Assembly: GCF_001017125.1 (NCBI RefSeq) | Contig: NZ_JXOJ01000001.1 | Coordinates: 266,133 to 330,132, forward strand | Length of the DNA: 64,000 bases | Reading direction: 5' to 3' | Source: Methanoculleus sediminis | GTDB lineage: Archaea > Halobacteriota > Methanomicrobia > Methanomicrobiales > Methanoculleaceae | Shown here: piece after piece, positions 32,413 through 41,219 of the stretch | Numbering within the stretch: the first letter of the stretch is position 1 | Layout of the letters: each line of letters opens with the position of its first letter | Notes under the pieces: model-generated | Database searches by the model: none | The model's input: the letters and a program-made list of their open reading frames with translations, nothing else | What the model was told of the DNA's origin: nothing | Position numbers and translations under genes: made by a program

Positions 32413-33543
32413 GTGGAATCTGGTTCCATCCCCATCCTGTTCATCCTGGCATGCCTTCTCGTCTCCCCGGCCGCGGGAGCGCAGGGCAACGTGACGGTGA
32501 CGTCCGTTACGGTCGAGCCGGAGATCCTGATGCCGGGCGACGCGGGCTTCGTGACGGTCACCGTGCTGAACACCGGCCCGTTCACCCTCCCGCTCGGCGC
32601 CGCCCGCCTCTACGAGGACGGTGTCGTCCCGGCGGATGAGCCCTACCCCTCGGTCGGGGCTCTCGGGGCAGGCCTCAACCGCACGTTCACCTTCGCCGTC
32701 CGTGCGGACGCTCCCGACGGAACCTACTATCCCCGGTTCTCCCTCGACCTCAGGGAGAACGGAACCCTCACCCATCCGGTTCCGGTCCGGGTGGACGGCA
32801 CCCCGCTTGAGGCGTCGGTGGCCGGGAGACCGGACGCCTTCGCCGCCGGGAGGGAGGCCGGCGTTGCCATTCAAGTCGGCAACCCGCGGCCGAACGTCGC
32901 CTCCGGTGTCCAGGTGATCCCCGAGGGAGCTAACTTCTCCGTCACGCCGGGTAGCGCGTTCATCGGCACCCTGGAGCCCGACGCGTCCGGAACCGTCGCC
33001 TTCAACCTGACCCCCGCCACGGAGACGAACGTCACGTTCCGGGTGGTCTGGCGCAACGGGATCAACACCCACACCGCCGACCTGGTGCTGCCGATCGCGT
33101 TCGGCGAGGACAGGCGGCAGGCCGATCTCATCGTCACCAACGTTGAAGTCGCCGCGGAGGGAGAAAACTACCGGGCGACGGGCGACGTCATGAACGCGGG
33201 GCTCGAACCAGCCCGTTCGGTCATCATCTCCCCGGGCGCCCCCGCGACGCCCACCGACCCGTTCCGGGTCTATGTGGTCGGGACGCTCGATCCCGACGAC
33301 ATCTCCTCCTTCGAGGTGACGTTCCGGGCCGGTGCCGGCGTGGAGGAGATCCCGCTCGTCATCGACTACCGGGACGACGACGGCAATCCCTACTCCGTCG
33401 AGCGACCGATCTCGCTCGAGAACCGCACGGGAGAGGAGGCTGCCGATGCCGGACTGCCCGCTCCGGCAGCTGCCGCCGTGGCGCTGGTCGTCGTCGCCGC
33501 CGGCCTCGCGGCCCTCTGGTATGTCCGGAGGCGGCGGCGGTGA
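32413..33543 (+). CDS. Secreted COG1361-like subunit of a MacB-type exporter
   Basis: 376 residues from a GTG start with no clear ribosome site; the signal peptide is PILFILACLLVSPAAGA. The middle has repeated beta domains (EILMPGDAGFVTVTVLNTG; NATVEVAAEG-like segments) and a C-terminal helix followed by YVRRRRR. Its last base pair overlaps the ABC ATPase start (GTGA), so it is part of the exporter operon. Its beta domains take the place that MacA or an adaptor would have. The cargo is unknown. Confidence 0.85.
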   Translation: MESGSIPILFILACLLVSPAAGAQGNVTVTSVTVEPEILMPGDAGFVTVTVLNTGPFTLPLGAARLYEDGVVPADEPYPSVGALGAGLNRTFTFAVRADAPDGTYYPRFSLDLRENGTLTHPVPVRVDGTPLEASVAGRPDAFAAGREAGVAIQVGNPRPNVASGVQVIPEGANFSVTPGSAFIGTLEPDASGTVAFNLTPATETNVTFRVVWRNGINTHTADLVLPIAFGEDRRQADLIVTNVEVAAEGENYRATGDVMNAGLEPARSVIISPGAPATPTDPFRVYVVGTLDPDDISSFEVTFRAGAGVEEIPLVIDYRDDDGNPYSVERPISLENRTGEEAADAGLPAPAAAAVALVVVAAGLAALWYVRRRRR

Positions 33544-34214
33544 ACGGCGAGCCCATCCTCCGGTTCGAGGACGTCAGCAAGATCTATCCTCTGCCGGCAG
33601 GCGACGTCGTGGCGCTCGACCGCGTCTCCCTCACCGTCGATCCGGGCGAATTCATCGCCGTGATGGGCCCCTCGGGCTCCGGGAAGTCGACGCTCTTAAA
33701 CCTGATGGGCTGTCTCGACGTTCCTACAGCCGGGAAGATCTACCTCTCCGGGCGTGAGATCTCGAGGATGAGCGACGACGACCTCACCCGGCTCCGGCGC
33801 GACCGCATCGGGTTCGTCTTCCAGCAGTTCAACCTGATTCCCCTCCTCTCGGCGGTCGAGAACGTCGAGTTCCCCATCATCCTCACCACCGACCGGGAGG
33901 AGAGCCGGCGCCGGGCGATCGAGGTCATGCGGGCGATGCACCTCGACGACGCCCTCTTTACCCACAGGCCGGGCGAACTTTCGGGCGGCGAGCAGCAGCG
34001 GGTCGCGATCGCCCGGGCGCTCGTCAACGATCCCGACCTCCTTCTCTGCGACGAACCGACCGGGAACCTGGACACGAAGACCGGGACCGCGATCATGGAG
34101 ATCCTCGCGGAAGAGAACAGGGAAAGCAAGACGGTCATCATGGTGACCCATGATCCCAACGTCGCCGCGTACGCCCGCCGCACGATCCGGATCGTCGACG
34201 GGAGGCTGGCATAG
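33540..34214 (+). CDS. MacB/LolD-type ABC transporter ATPase
   Basis: 224 residues from the GTG at 33540. Walker A GPSGSGKST, Q-loop FVFQQFNL, signature LSGGEQQR, Walker B LLLCDEPTGNLD and the His of VTHD are all intact. The TGNLD extension is typical of the MacB/LolD/FtsE group. It powers the two permeases that follow with 1-base and 12-base spacing. Cytoplasmic face of the membrane. Confidence 0.95.
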   Translation: MNGEPILRFEDVSKIYPLPAGDVVALDRVSLTVDPGEFIAVMGPSGSGKSTLLNLMGCLDVPTAGKIYLSGREISRMSDDDLTRLRRDRIGFVFQQFNLIPLLSAVENVEFPIILTTDREESRRRAIEVMRAMHLDDALFTHRPGELSGGEQQRVAIARALVNDPDLLLCDEPTGNLDTKTGTAIMEILAEENRESKTVIMVTHDPNVAAYARRTIRIVDGRLA

Positions 34215-35413
34215 TGTTCTTCTCGTTCGCGGTCCGGAACCTCCGGAGGCACTGGATACGCTCGGCGCTCTCCATCATCGGGATCGTCATCGGCGTCGTC
34301 GCCATCGCCTCCCTCGGCGTCATGGGCAACAGCATCAATCTCCTCGTCGCGAACGTCATCACCGACGTCGGCGATACCGTCGTGATCACGCCGCACACCG
34401 CGATCGGCGGGACGTTTGCCGGGGACCCACGGACGGCGGTGGATGCCAGCATCCCTGCCCGCGAGGTCGAGGAGATCCGGCGGGCGGCAAACCCGCACCG
34501 GACGATTCCGGTGCTCCAGGGAGCCGACGAGGTTGAGTTCGGCCGCGGCAAGAGCGGGTATACCCAGATCATCGGGGTCGCATCGGACGATATCCCCATC
34601 CTGCTCGAGATCGCGGACGGGCAGTATCCCCGGCAGAACCAGCCGGGCGCGCTCGTCGGGACATACCTCGCCGCGGAGTACGGCGTAGCCCCGGGCTCCA
34701 GGCTCACGATAGGGAACGAGAGCATCCGGGTTGCCGGCGTGCTTGCGGAGCGCGGGTTTGCCGCCGACATCAACCCGGACTACGCGATCGTCGTCACCGA
34801 CGGCTGGTACGAGAGCCACTTCGGGGCTAAAGACGCCTACCCGATGGTCGTCGTCCGGGTCGGCGACGCGGAAGAGATCGATGCCGTGAAAGAGGCGATA
34901 GATAGCCGGATCAACCGCCGCGAGGAGATCGTGGACATATTCGACTCGCGCGAGATGCTCCGGCAGTACGAGGAGATCTACCAGCAGATCACGGTGTTTC
35001 TCGTCGGGATCGGGGGGATATCACTCATCGTCGCCGCCGTCAACATCTTAAACGTCATGTACATCTCGGTGACCGAGCGCATCCGCGAGATCGGCGTCAT
35101 GAGGAGCATCGGGGCGTTACGCCGGGAGGTTCTCCTGATGTTCCTCTACGAAGCGGTGATCCTCGGGTTCATCGGAAGCATCGTCGGCGGCGTCCTGAGC
35201 ACCGCCTTTGGGTACCTGATCAGCCTCGCCGCGGTCGAGGTCTTCACGGCCGGGACGACCTTCGGCGAGAACATCACGGTCTTCGACCTGAGCGCGGTCG
35301 GATATATCGTCTTCGGGATGGCGTTCGGTACAGGGACGAGCATCGCCGCCGGATTTTATCCGGCGTGGAAAGCTTCGCAGCTGGCTCCGGTCGATGCGAT
35401 GCGGCAGAAATAG
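34214..35413 (+). CDS. MacB/FtsX-type ABC permease (first copy)
   Basis: 399 residues with four membrane helices: one near the N-terminus (SALSIIGIVIGVVAIASLG), then a large extracytoplasmic MacB core domain (about 45-255), then three helices within 270-385. The start GTG shares a base with the stop of the ATPase gene. The end AGFYPAWKASQLAPVDAMRQK is a family signature. It pairs with the ATPase and the second permease. Confidence 0.95.
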   Translation: MFFSFAVRNLRRHWIRSALSIIGIVIGVVAIASLGVMGNSINLLVANVITDVGDTVVITPHTAIGGTFAGDPRTAVDASIPAREVEEIRRAANPHRTIPVLQGADEVEFGRGKSGYTQIIGVASDDIPILLEIADGQYPRQNQPGALVGTYLAAEYGVAPGSRLTIGNESIRVAGVLAERGFAADINPDYAIVVTDGWYESHFGAKDAYPMVVVRVGDAEEIDAVKEAIDSRINRREEIVDIFDSREMLRQYEEIYQQITVFLVGIGGISLIVAAVNILNVMYISVTERIREIGVMRSIGALRREVLLMFLYEAVILGFIGSIVGGVLSTAFGYLISLAAVEVFTAGTTFGENITVFDLSAVGYIVFGMAFGTGTSIAAGFYPAWKASQLAPVDAMRQK

Positions 35414-35425
35414 GTGTGACGGGGC

Positions 35426-36619
35426 ATGATCTTCTTCGATCTCGCGATCAGGAACCTCAAACGGCACAAGGTCCGCTCGATTCTCGCAATGGTCGGCATC
35501 ATCATCGGTGTAATAGCCATCGCCTCCCTGGGCATCATGGGAAGCAGCCTCTCGGTGCTCTTCAGCGGGATGATCTCCGACGTGAGCGACACCTTGCTCG
35601 TCACCCCGCACCTCGCGGTATCGAGCGGCGACCCGTTCGACCCCAGAAACACCCTTGCCGCACGCATCTCCGAGAAAAACCTGGGGCTGATAGAGAAGGC
35701 CGCGGGGCAGCACCGGGTCATCCCCATGATTCTCGCATCGGACCGGCTGCATGTGCGGGATACGAGCGGCTACGTGACGATATATGCCATGCCGGCGGCC
35801 GACATCCCGTTCCTGCTGGACGAAGAAGCCGGGATCTTCCCGCAGGGGAGGTCGTCGGGGGTGATGGTGGGTTCGCTCCTCGCCGACGAACTCGACCTCC
35901 ACCCGGGGAGCCGCATCGAGGTCGGGGGCGAGAGCGTCCGTGTCGTGGGAATCGCGGCGGAGCGGGGGATGGCGATCGATATCAACCCCGACTACGCCCT
36001 CATCGTCACGGAGGACTGGTACACGGAGCGGCACGGGAACCAGGACTACAGCCGTGTCGTCGTCAAGGTCAGCGATCTCTCGGAGATCGAAGGGGTGAAG
36101 GCCGCCATCGACCAGCAGATCAACCGCAGGAAGGAGGTCGTGGACGTCCTCGACTCGCGCGAGATCCTGGAGATCTTCTACGAGACCACCGACGCCATCA
36201 ACATCTTCCTCCTCGGCATAGGTGCGGTTTCCCTCCTCGTCGCAAGCGTGAGCATCTTAAACGTCATGATCATCTCGGTCACGGAGCGGACGGGGGAGAT
36301 CGGGCTGATGCGGAGCATCGGGGCGCGAAAGCGGGAGGTTCTCCGGATGTTCCTTTATGAGAGCCTGCTCCTAGGGATCGCAGGGAGCATCGCCGGCGGC
36401 ATCGTGAGCATAGCGGTCGCCCACTACGTCACCGCCACGGTAGCGGAGTACCTCACCGACTTCGCCATGTCGGCGGGAGCGGGCGTCCCTGTTACCGTGG
36501 TGATCGGCTACGTTGCCTTTGCGATGGCGTTCGGGACGGCAACCAGCATCGTTGCCGGGTTTTACCCGGCGTGGAAAGCGGCGCAGTTGAACCCCATCGA
36601 GGCGCTCCGCTACGAGTGA
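35426..36619 (+). CDS. MacB/FtsX-type ABC permease (second copy)
   Basis: 397 residues, same layout as the previous gene and clearly its paralogue (shared VGIIIGVIAIASLGIMGSS, PAWKAAQLNPIEALRYE). The two probably form a heterodimer, which is uncommon for MacB (usually one gene makes a homodimer). ATG start 12 bases after the first permease. Last gene of the operon COG1361-ATPase-permease-permease. Confidence 0.95.
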   Translation: MIFFDLAIRNLKRHKVRSILAMVGIIIGVIAIASLGIMGSSLSVLFSGMISDVSDTLLVTPHLAVSSGDPFDPRNTLAARISEKNLGLIEKAAGQHRVIPMILASDRLHVRDTSGYVTIYAMPAADIPFLLDEEAGIFPQGRSSGVMVGSLLADELDLHPGSRIEVGGESVRVVGIAAERGMAIDINPDYALIVTEDWYTERHGNQDYSRVVVKVSDLSEIEGVKAAIDQQINRRKEVVDVLDSREILEIFYETTDAINIFLLGIGAVSLLVASVSILNVMIISVTERTGEIGLMRSIGARKREVLRMFLYESLLLGIAGSIAGGIVSIAVAHYVTATVAEYLTDFAMSAGAGVPVTVVIGYVAFAMAFGTATSIVAGFYPAWKAAQLNPIEALRYE

Positions 36620-36660
36620 CGGGCTCCCCTGGTGGTGGGGGGCCGGTCACCGGTGCAGGA

Positions 36661-36667
36661 TTTTTAT
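36661..36667 (+). promoter_or_regulatory. TATA box of the DUF3303 gene
   Basis: tttttata lies about 35-40 bases before the ATG at 36701. The start site near 36690 makes the upstream ATG at 36680 unlikely. Confidence 0.45.
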
Positions 36668-36700
36668 ACCAGAGGTGATATGGGGGAGCCGGTGACGACG

Positions 36701-36955
36701 ATGTTATTTGTCCTGTGGTATCAGTTCGAACCGGAGCACGCGCATCAGGTTCTGGAACTCTGGAAGCACTTCAAGTTCCCCTCGGACGTGAACGTCCTCC
36801 AGCGCTACCTCCTCATCGGGAGGCACATGTCGGTTGCCGTCTTCGAGGCGCCGGACGAGCGCTCCATCTTAAAGATCACCGCGCCGTTCAGCTCGTACGG
36901 GGTTGCCCACGTCGTGCCGGCAATGCCGCTCGAAGAAGCGATCAAGGCGGTCTGA
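36701..36955 (+). CDS. DUF3303-like small protein
   Basis: 84 residues from ATG 36701 (MLFVLWYQFEPEHAHQVLE), preceded by GGTGA at a good distance. The sequence is a small alpha-beta ferredoxin-like barrel (HMSVAVFEAPDERSILKI). It matches a family I recall as DUF3303, with no known function. Short operon of one gene with its own TATA box. Confidence 0.75.
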   Translation: MLFVLWYQFEPEHAHQVLELWKHFKFPSDVNVLQRYLLIGRHMSVAVFEAPDERSILKITAPFSSYGVAHVVPAMPLEEAIKAV

Positions 36956-37072
36956 TCCGGGGCGCTGCACGGCGCCTGACACCCTCCTCTTTTCCCGTCC
37001 CGATCGAGCCGCCCTCTCCCGGAGTCCGCCGCGAGGCCGGGCGCGGCGAAGCCTCCTCGCGGGGGTGGGACC

Positions 37073-38383
37073 ATGCGTAATTTCATAGCCCTGGAGACCG
37101 GAAACTCTATGAGCACTTATAGGATGATAGACTTCCCTGTCAGGAAGTGCTCTGACCCCAATCCGGTCCCCAATACGATAACAATACCCGGCTGTGTGAA
37201 ACGGATGTTGCAAATGATTACGTGGCTCGACAAAAACTTCAGCTCGCTCCAGCCGACGCGGGCGATCATCATGAGAGCGCTGCGCCACCTGCGCCCGGCA
37301 GATCGAAAGAAACTCTTCTCCGAGGACATTCCCGAGATGCGAACCGCGGAAGGGCGATGGTTCGAGGCGATCGTCTACGAGATGATCCTCGACCTCTCGC
37401 TGCAGACCGATCTTGTCCTCTCCGTCGTGGCCCGGGGTGCCGACGGGCCCGCAAAAGTCCGGCGTGCGCAACTCGGTCAGAACGGGCTCTTCTACTCGAA
37501 CATCGGGGACATCAAGGTCAGGGGAAACGGGCAGGACCTTGCCGAGGTCGATCTCGTGCTCGTCGACCACACCGGAGCGTTGACGTTTGGAGAGATCATC
37601 ACCTCTCCTGCCGACTTAAAAGAGTTCGAGGCGGAGATCCGCTACAAGAAGCAGCTCTTCGGCTATCTCTACGGGCAGCCGACCGTGCCGTTCCTTCTCA
37701 TCTCCTCGGTAGATATCTCCCGGACGGCCGTCGTCCGCCGCCTCCTCAAGGAACCGGACAACGTCCTCCTCACCACCCCGACCTGCGAGGATTTGAAAGG
37801 CCTTATACGGCAGCGGGACCTGAAAAGGAGCCCTACCCGCCGGATCAAGCATGAGAAACTGGTATCCATCAAGGACATCCCACCCCGCCGACCGTTCGAC
37901 TACAAGAAACTGCACGACGAGCGGCTGCAGAGCATCATCTCCACCGTCACCTCGAAGAAAGGCGTCGGGGAACTCGGCACTCCGGACGAGATCCCGCCGA
38001 TCGTGAAGAAAGTCCTCTTCGGGGGACTCTATCCCTCCGCCGTCCGGATGCTCGATGCCCGATATCCCATCCGCATCAAGGGGAGAACCTACGACCCGGA
38101 TACGATTCAGAAACAGTTCTCGAAGGTCATACTCGCCGTAAACATCCCGGAGTACCGGCCAATCATCTATCTGCGGACCCGCAGCAAGAAGGAGTACCTC
38201 AAGATGGTGCCGAACAAGACGGGCGGGTTCAAGTTCGAGAGCCGGCGGACGCCCCACATGGCAGGCTTCTTCCTCTGGCTCGAGTCAGTCCAGCCGTCGC
38301 TCGGGGCCGAACTGACGCGGGAACTCCTCGACGCGTTCCCCGCGGTCCATGTCCCGGAAGCGGTCACGGAAGGGAGACCGTAA
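37073..38383 (+). CDS. Unknown protein with a degenerate nuclease-like motif
   Basis: 436 residues. The ATG at 37073 is used; ATGs at 37109 or 37121 are possible. The centre contains EVDLVLVDHTGALTFGEIIT, which resembles the core strands of PD-(D/E)xK nucleases (D...E-x-K). The expected Lys is missing, because GEIITS stands where ExK would be. C-terminal segments (YPIRIKGRTYDPDTIQKQF) look soluble and basic. I do not know the family. No neighbour in a clear operon; marC follows after about 60 bases. Confidence 0.7.
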   Translation: MRNFIALETGNSMSTYRMIDFPVRKCSDPNPVPNTITIPGCVKRMLQMITWLDKNFSSLQPTRAIIMRALRHLRPADRKKLFSEDIPEMRTAEGRWFEAIVYEMILDLSLQTDLVLSVVARGADGPAKVRRAQLGQNGLFYSNIGDIKVRGNGQDLAEVDLVLVDHTGALTFGEIITSPADLKEFEAEIRYKKQLFGYLYGQPTVPFLLISSVDISRTAVVRRLLKEPDNVLLTTPTCEDLKGLIRQRDLKRSPTRRIKHEKLVSIKDIPPRRPFDYKKLHDERLQSIISTVTSKKGVGELGTPDEIPPIVKKVLFGGLYPSAVRMLDARYPIRIKGRTYDPDTIQKQFSKVILAVNIPEYRPIIYLRTRSKKEYLKMVPNKTGGFKFESRRTPHMAGFFLWLESVQPSLGAELTRELLDAFPAVHVPEAVTEGRP

Positions 38384-38441
38384 GGTAGGTATGCGCGCCG
38401 GTCGTATGTGGCCTCATGGACTCGGACAGCGGTGATCCGGA

Positions 38442-39101
38442 ATGAGCCTGGTGACGGAGATCGCCGGGTTTGTGGGGTTGGCCCTGGTCGCGGTCGCGTC
38501 GATCACCGCGGTGATGAACCCGGCCTCCACGACCGCGGTCTTTACGGCGCTCACCGAGGGGATGACCCCGGGTGAACGCCGGAAGGTCATCCGTACGACG
38601 GTTAGAATATCTTTCATCGTGCTCGCCTTCTTTGCATTGACCGGGCAACTGGTCTTCTCGATCTTCAATATAACCGTTCCTGCGTTCCAGATAGCGGGAG
38701 GCATCCTGCTCGTCACCGTGGCTACCGGGATGCTCGGTTCGCGCGGCGAATCCTACCGGGCCGGCGACCTGGAGAATATCGCCATCGTTCCGCTGGCCTT
38801 TCCGCTCTCCTGCGGGCCGGGGACGATCACAACGGTGATTCTGCTCACGTCCGCCGGTGCGTCGAGCCTGATCGCCGTCTTCCTCGGGATCGCCGCAGCT
38901 CTCGGCGTCTCGTACGTCGGAATGCTCTACGGTCCCCGTATATTCGCCTTCATCGGGGAAGGAGGCCTCAGGGTCGTCCCGAAACTGATGGCGGTCATCG
39001 TTCTTGCGATAGCTATCCAGTTCATCATCAGCGGGATCGCGGAGGCGATGCCCCAACTGCTGTCGAATGTCGACTTCGGCGGGGATGCGGGTACGGAATG
39101 A
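38442..39101 (+). CDS. MarC-family membrane protein
   Basis: 219 residues with six membrane helices, starting MSLVTEIAGFVGLALVAVAS. The family pattern is visible in VMNPASTTAVFTAL and in IVPLAFPLSCGPGTITTVI. MarC proteins have no proven transport activity despite the old name. It ends in a 4-base ATGA overlap with the PAP2 gene. Confidence 0.92.
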   Translation: MSLVTEIAGFVGLALVAVASITAVMNPASTTAVFTALTEGMTPGERRKVIRTTVRISFIVLAFFALTGQLVFSIFNITVPAFQIAGGILLVTVATGMLGSRGESYRAGDLENIAIVPLAFPLSCGPGTITTVILLTSAGASSLIAVFLGIAAALGVSYVGMLYGPRIFAFIGEGGLRVVPKLMAVIVLAIAIQFIISGIAEAMPQLLSNVDFGGDAGTE

Positions 39102-40063
39102 CGGATGTTCAGATCGCTCTCATCCAGGCTCTTCAGACTCATGCGGCGTGGCTCGAAGCGCCGATGCTGTTCTTCACGCTCCTCGGGGAGCCGGAGTTCT
39201 ACCTGCTCGTCATCGCGTTCCTCTACTGGTGCTGGGACGCGCGCCTCGGGCTCCGTCTGGCCCTCCTGATGGGGATCACGGGCGGGCTCAACGAGGCCCT
39301 CAAAGTCGCGTTCCACCTCCCCCGGCCCTACTGGGTCAGCCCGGAGGTCAGGGCGCTCGGTAGCCACCCGTCGTTCGGGCTGCCGTCGGCGCACGCCCAG
39401 GGGTCGGCGTCGTTCTGGGGACTGATTGCCGCCGACGCCCGGCGCGGGTGGGTCTGGGTCTTCGCGGTCGGAATGGTCTTTCTCATCGGCGGATCGAGGG
39501 TGTTCCTCGGGGTTCACTTCCCGATCGATGTCCTCGCGGGATGGGGGATCGGCGTCGCCGTCCTCCTTGCGTTCCTTGCTCTCGAGGAACCGGTGGCCCG
39601 CCGGATCGTCGCCCTCCCGCTATCCGGGCGGGTGCTTGCCGCATTTATAGGGTCGCTTGCCCTGGCCATAGCCTCGTTTGCCGCTCTCGCGGCCCTCGGG
39701 GACTGGGAGGTTCCCGCCTCCTGGGCGGCGGGGGCGCTCGAGCGGTCCGGGGAGCCGATCAACCCGCTCCTTCTCCTGGACGCGGTCACGGCGTCGGGGC
39801 TCTTCTTCGGGTTCGCGGCCGGTGCGGCGGCAGACCGCCATCCGGGGAGCATGTGCGCGAGAGGTAAGGGTTCGGTCCGCCTGTCCCGCTACGTTATCGG
39901 AATCCTGATGAGCGGGGCGATCTGGTATGGGTTCGGGCTTTTTGTCCCGCAGGACGCCGTTCCCGCTGCATACCTCTTCCAGTACCTCCGGGCCGCCGTC
40001 GCCGGTGCCTGGGTCTCGTTCGGCGCCCCGGCGTTCTTCGCCCGGTACGGCCCGGGCACGTAA
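39098..40063 (+). CDS. PAP2-type membrane phosphatase
   Basis: 321 residues, multiple helices. The three acid phosphatase motifs are present: KVAFHLPRP, GLPSAHAQGS and SRVFLGVHFPIDV (with the catalytic His). These enzymes remove phosphate from lipid-linked diphosphates or similar. The C-terminal half has five more helices. It is coupled to marC by overlap, so the two may act on a common membrane process. Confidence 0.9.
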   Translation: MTDVQIALIQALQTHAAWLEAPMLFFTLLGEPEFYLLVIAFLYWCWDARLGLRLALLMGITGGLNEALKVAFHLPRPYWVSPEVRALGSHPSFGLPSAHAQGSASFWGLIAADARRGWVWVFAVGMVFLIGGSRVFLGVHFPIDVLAGWGIGVAVLLAFLALEEPVARRIVALPLSGRVLAAFIGSLALAIASFAALAALGDWEVPASWAAGALERSGEPINPLLLLDAVTASGLFFGFAAGAAADRHPGSMCARGKGSVRLSRYVIGILMSGAIWYGFGLFVPQDAVPAAYLFQYLRAAVAGAWVSFGAPAFFARYGPGT

Positions 40064-40064
40064 C

Positions 40065-40085
40065 GCAGGGGTATATATCCCCTGC
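40065..40085 (+). promoter_or_regulatory. TATA box inside a perfect 7-base inverted repeat
   Basis: gcagggg-tatatat-cccctgc places a TATA box exactly in the loop of a perfect hairpin, 26 bases before the ATG at 40101. It could be an operator in which a bound dimer covers the TATA box. It could also act as the end signal for the PAP2 gene, whose stop is at 40061-40063. Confidence 0.5.
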
Positions 40086-40100
40086 AGACGAGGATTCAAT

Positions 40101-40712
40101 ATGAATTCGGCGGACGGTGGCCTCACGGTGCTCGAAGGGATCATCCTCTGCATCGTGGCGATCCTGCTTGCCGTGCTTGCGGTCCACGCCCTGAACGCTC
40201 CCCCCGGCCCTCCAGGGGGTCTCGTCTACACAGCCCTCGAGGAGACCGGGGAATGCCTGATGGTCTCCGGCGAGGTCTACGGCTACGCGCTTGGCGAACG
40301 GTCCGTCGACGGCGTCGCCCTCGTCTGCGATCGGCCCGACCCGTCACGGATGGGATCGGTCTCCTGCAGCATCCGTCTCTTCGTCGGCGATATGGGGAGC
40401 GTCGATATCGGCCGCGCCGTGGTCGAGGTCTCCACCCCCGAAGGAACCGAACGCCTCGATAGAACTGCCGGAGCGCCGGTATCGCCCGGGAACTGGACGA
40501 TCGTCCGGATGGGGCACACGATCCCGTTTTTGCAGGCGGACGACGACACGCTCCTCGAACCCGGGGAGCAGTTCGACCTGGTCATCTATCCCTCCCGGCC
40601 GTTTGCGCCCGGCGAGAGGTTCCTGATCCGCATCGCCCCGCCCGGCGGCGTTCCGCTCACGATGGAGCGGACCGTGCCGCCCCGGATCACGCCGGTGATG
40701 GATCTCGGCTGA
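40101..40712 (+). CDS. Archaellin-like secreted protein
   Basis: 203 residues. The N-terminus MNSADGGLTVLEGIILC has a class III signal peptide: cleavage after GG with Glu at +5, then a hydrophobic helix, as in archaellins. The beta domain also fits archaellin: VSGEVYGYALGERS, LLEPGEQFDLVIY, RFLIRIAPPGGVPLTMERT and an ending VMDLG. No other archaellum genes are near, so this is an orphan. It could be a minor filament component or a pilin-like adhesin. Its TATA box lies in a hairpin 26 bases upstream. Confidence 0.85.
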   Translation: MNSADGGLTVLEGIILCIVAILLAVLAVHALNAPPGPPGGLVYTALEETGECLMVSGEVYGYALGERSVDGVALVCDRPDPSRMGSVSCSIRLFVGDMGSVDIGRAVVEVSTPEGTERLDRTAGAPVSPGNWTIVRMGHTIPFLQADDDTLLEPGEQFDLVIYPSRPFAPGERFLIRIAPPGGVPLTMERTVPPRITPVMDLG

Positions 40713-40730
40713 AAACACCCTTCAGCAGAC

Positions 40731-40738
40731 TTTTATAG
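40731..40738 (+). promoter_or_regulatory. TATA box, leaderless nfeD-SPFH operon
   Basis: ttttatag is centred about 25 bases before the ATG at 40760, and no Shine-Dalgarno sequence is present. This predicts a leaderless mRNA. Confidence 0.55.
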
Positions 40739-40759
40739 CCGAAAGCCGACTCACTCTCT

Positions 40760-41218
40760 ATGCTTGCAGAGGGGATCGCTCTCGGCTGGATTCTGATCGT
40801 GCTCGGGGCGGTGCTGCTCCTGGTGGAGGTCTACCAGCCCGGTTTCTTCATCGCCGTCCCCGCGACGGTGATGGTCATTCTCGGGGTTCTCCTCCTCCTC
40901 GGTGTCGACATCCTCACGTCGCCCTGGGGCCTCGTCGTCGGGGTCCTCGCGGCAATCGTGGCGGCCTCGGTCACCGTATGGCTCTACGGCCGCCTCACGC
41001 CCGGCCATGAACCGCCGACGACCCTCTCCCGGGACTCGCTCGTCGGCCTGGAGGGAACGGTGATCATTCCGGTCAATCCGGAGACGATCACGGGGAAGGT
41101 GCGGCTCGGGAGCATGGAGTGGAGCGCCCGTTCCGAATCTGGAGAGATCCCGGTCGGGAGAAAAGTTATCGTCGTTCGCTCCGAAGGGGTGCACGTCGTC
41201 GTGAAGGAGGTACGTTAA
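40760..41218 (+). CDS. NfeD-type membrane protein
   Basis: 152 residues. Two or three hydrophobic helices (WILIVLGAVLLLVEVYQPG, then PATVMVILGVLLLLG) are followed by a C-terminal OB-fold (about 90-150) with SLVGLEGTVIIPVNP and GRKVIVVRSEG. NfeD proteins partner with SPFH/stomatin proteins, and the next gene is one, starting 1 base later. The pair probably organises membrane microdomains or controls a membrane protease. Confidence 0.92.
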   Translation: MLAEGIALGWILIVLGAVLLLVEVYQPGFFIAVPATVMVILGVLLLLGVDILTSPWGLVVGVLAAIVAASVTVWLYGRLTPGHEPPTTLSRDSLVGLEGTVIIPVNPETITGKVRLGSMEWSARSESGEIPVGRKVIVVRSEGVHVVVKEVR

Positions 41219-41219
41219 G

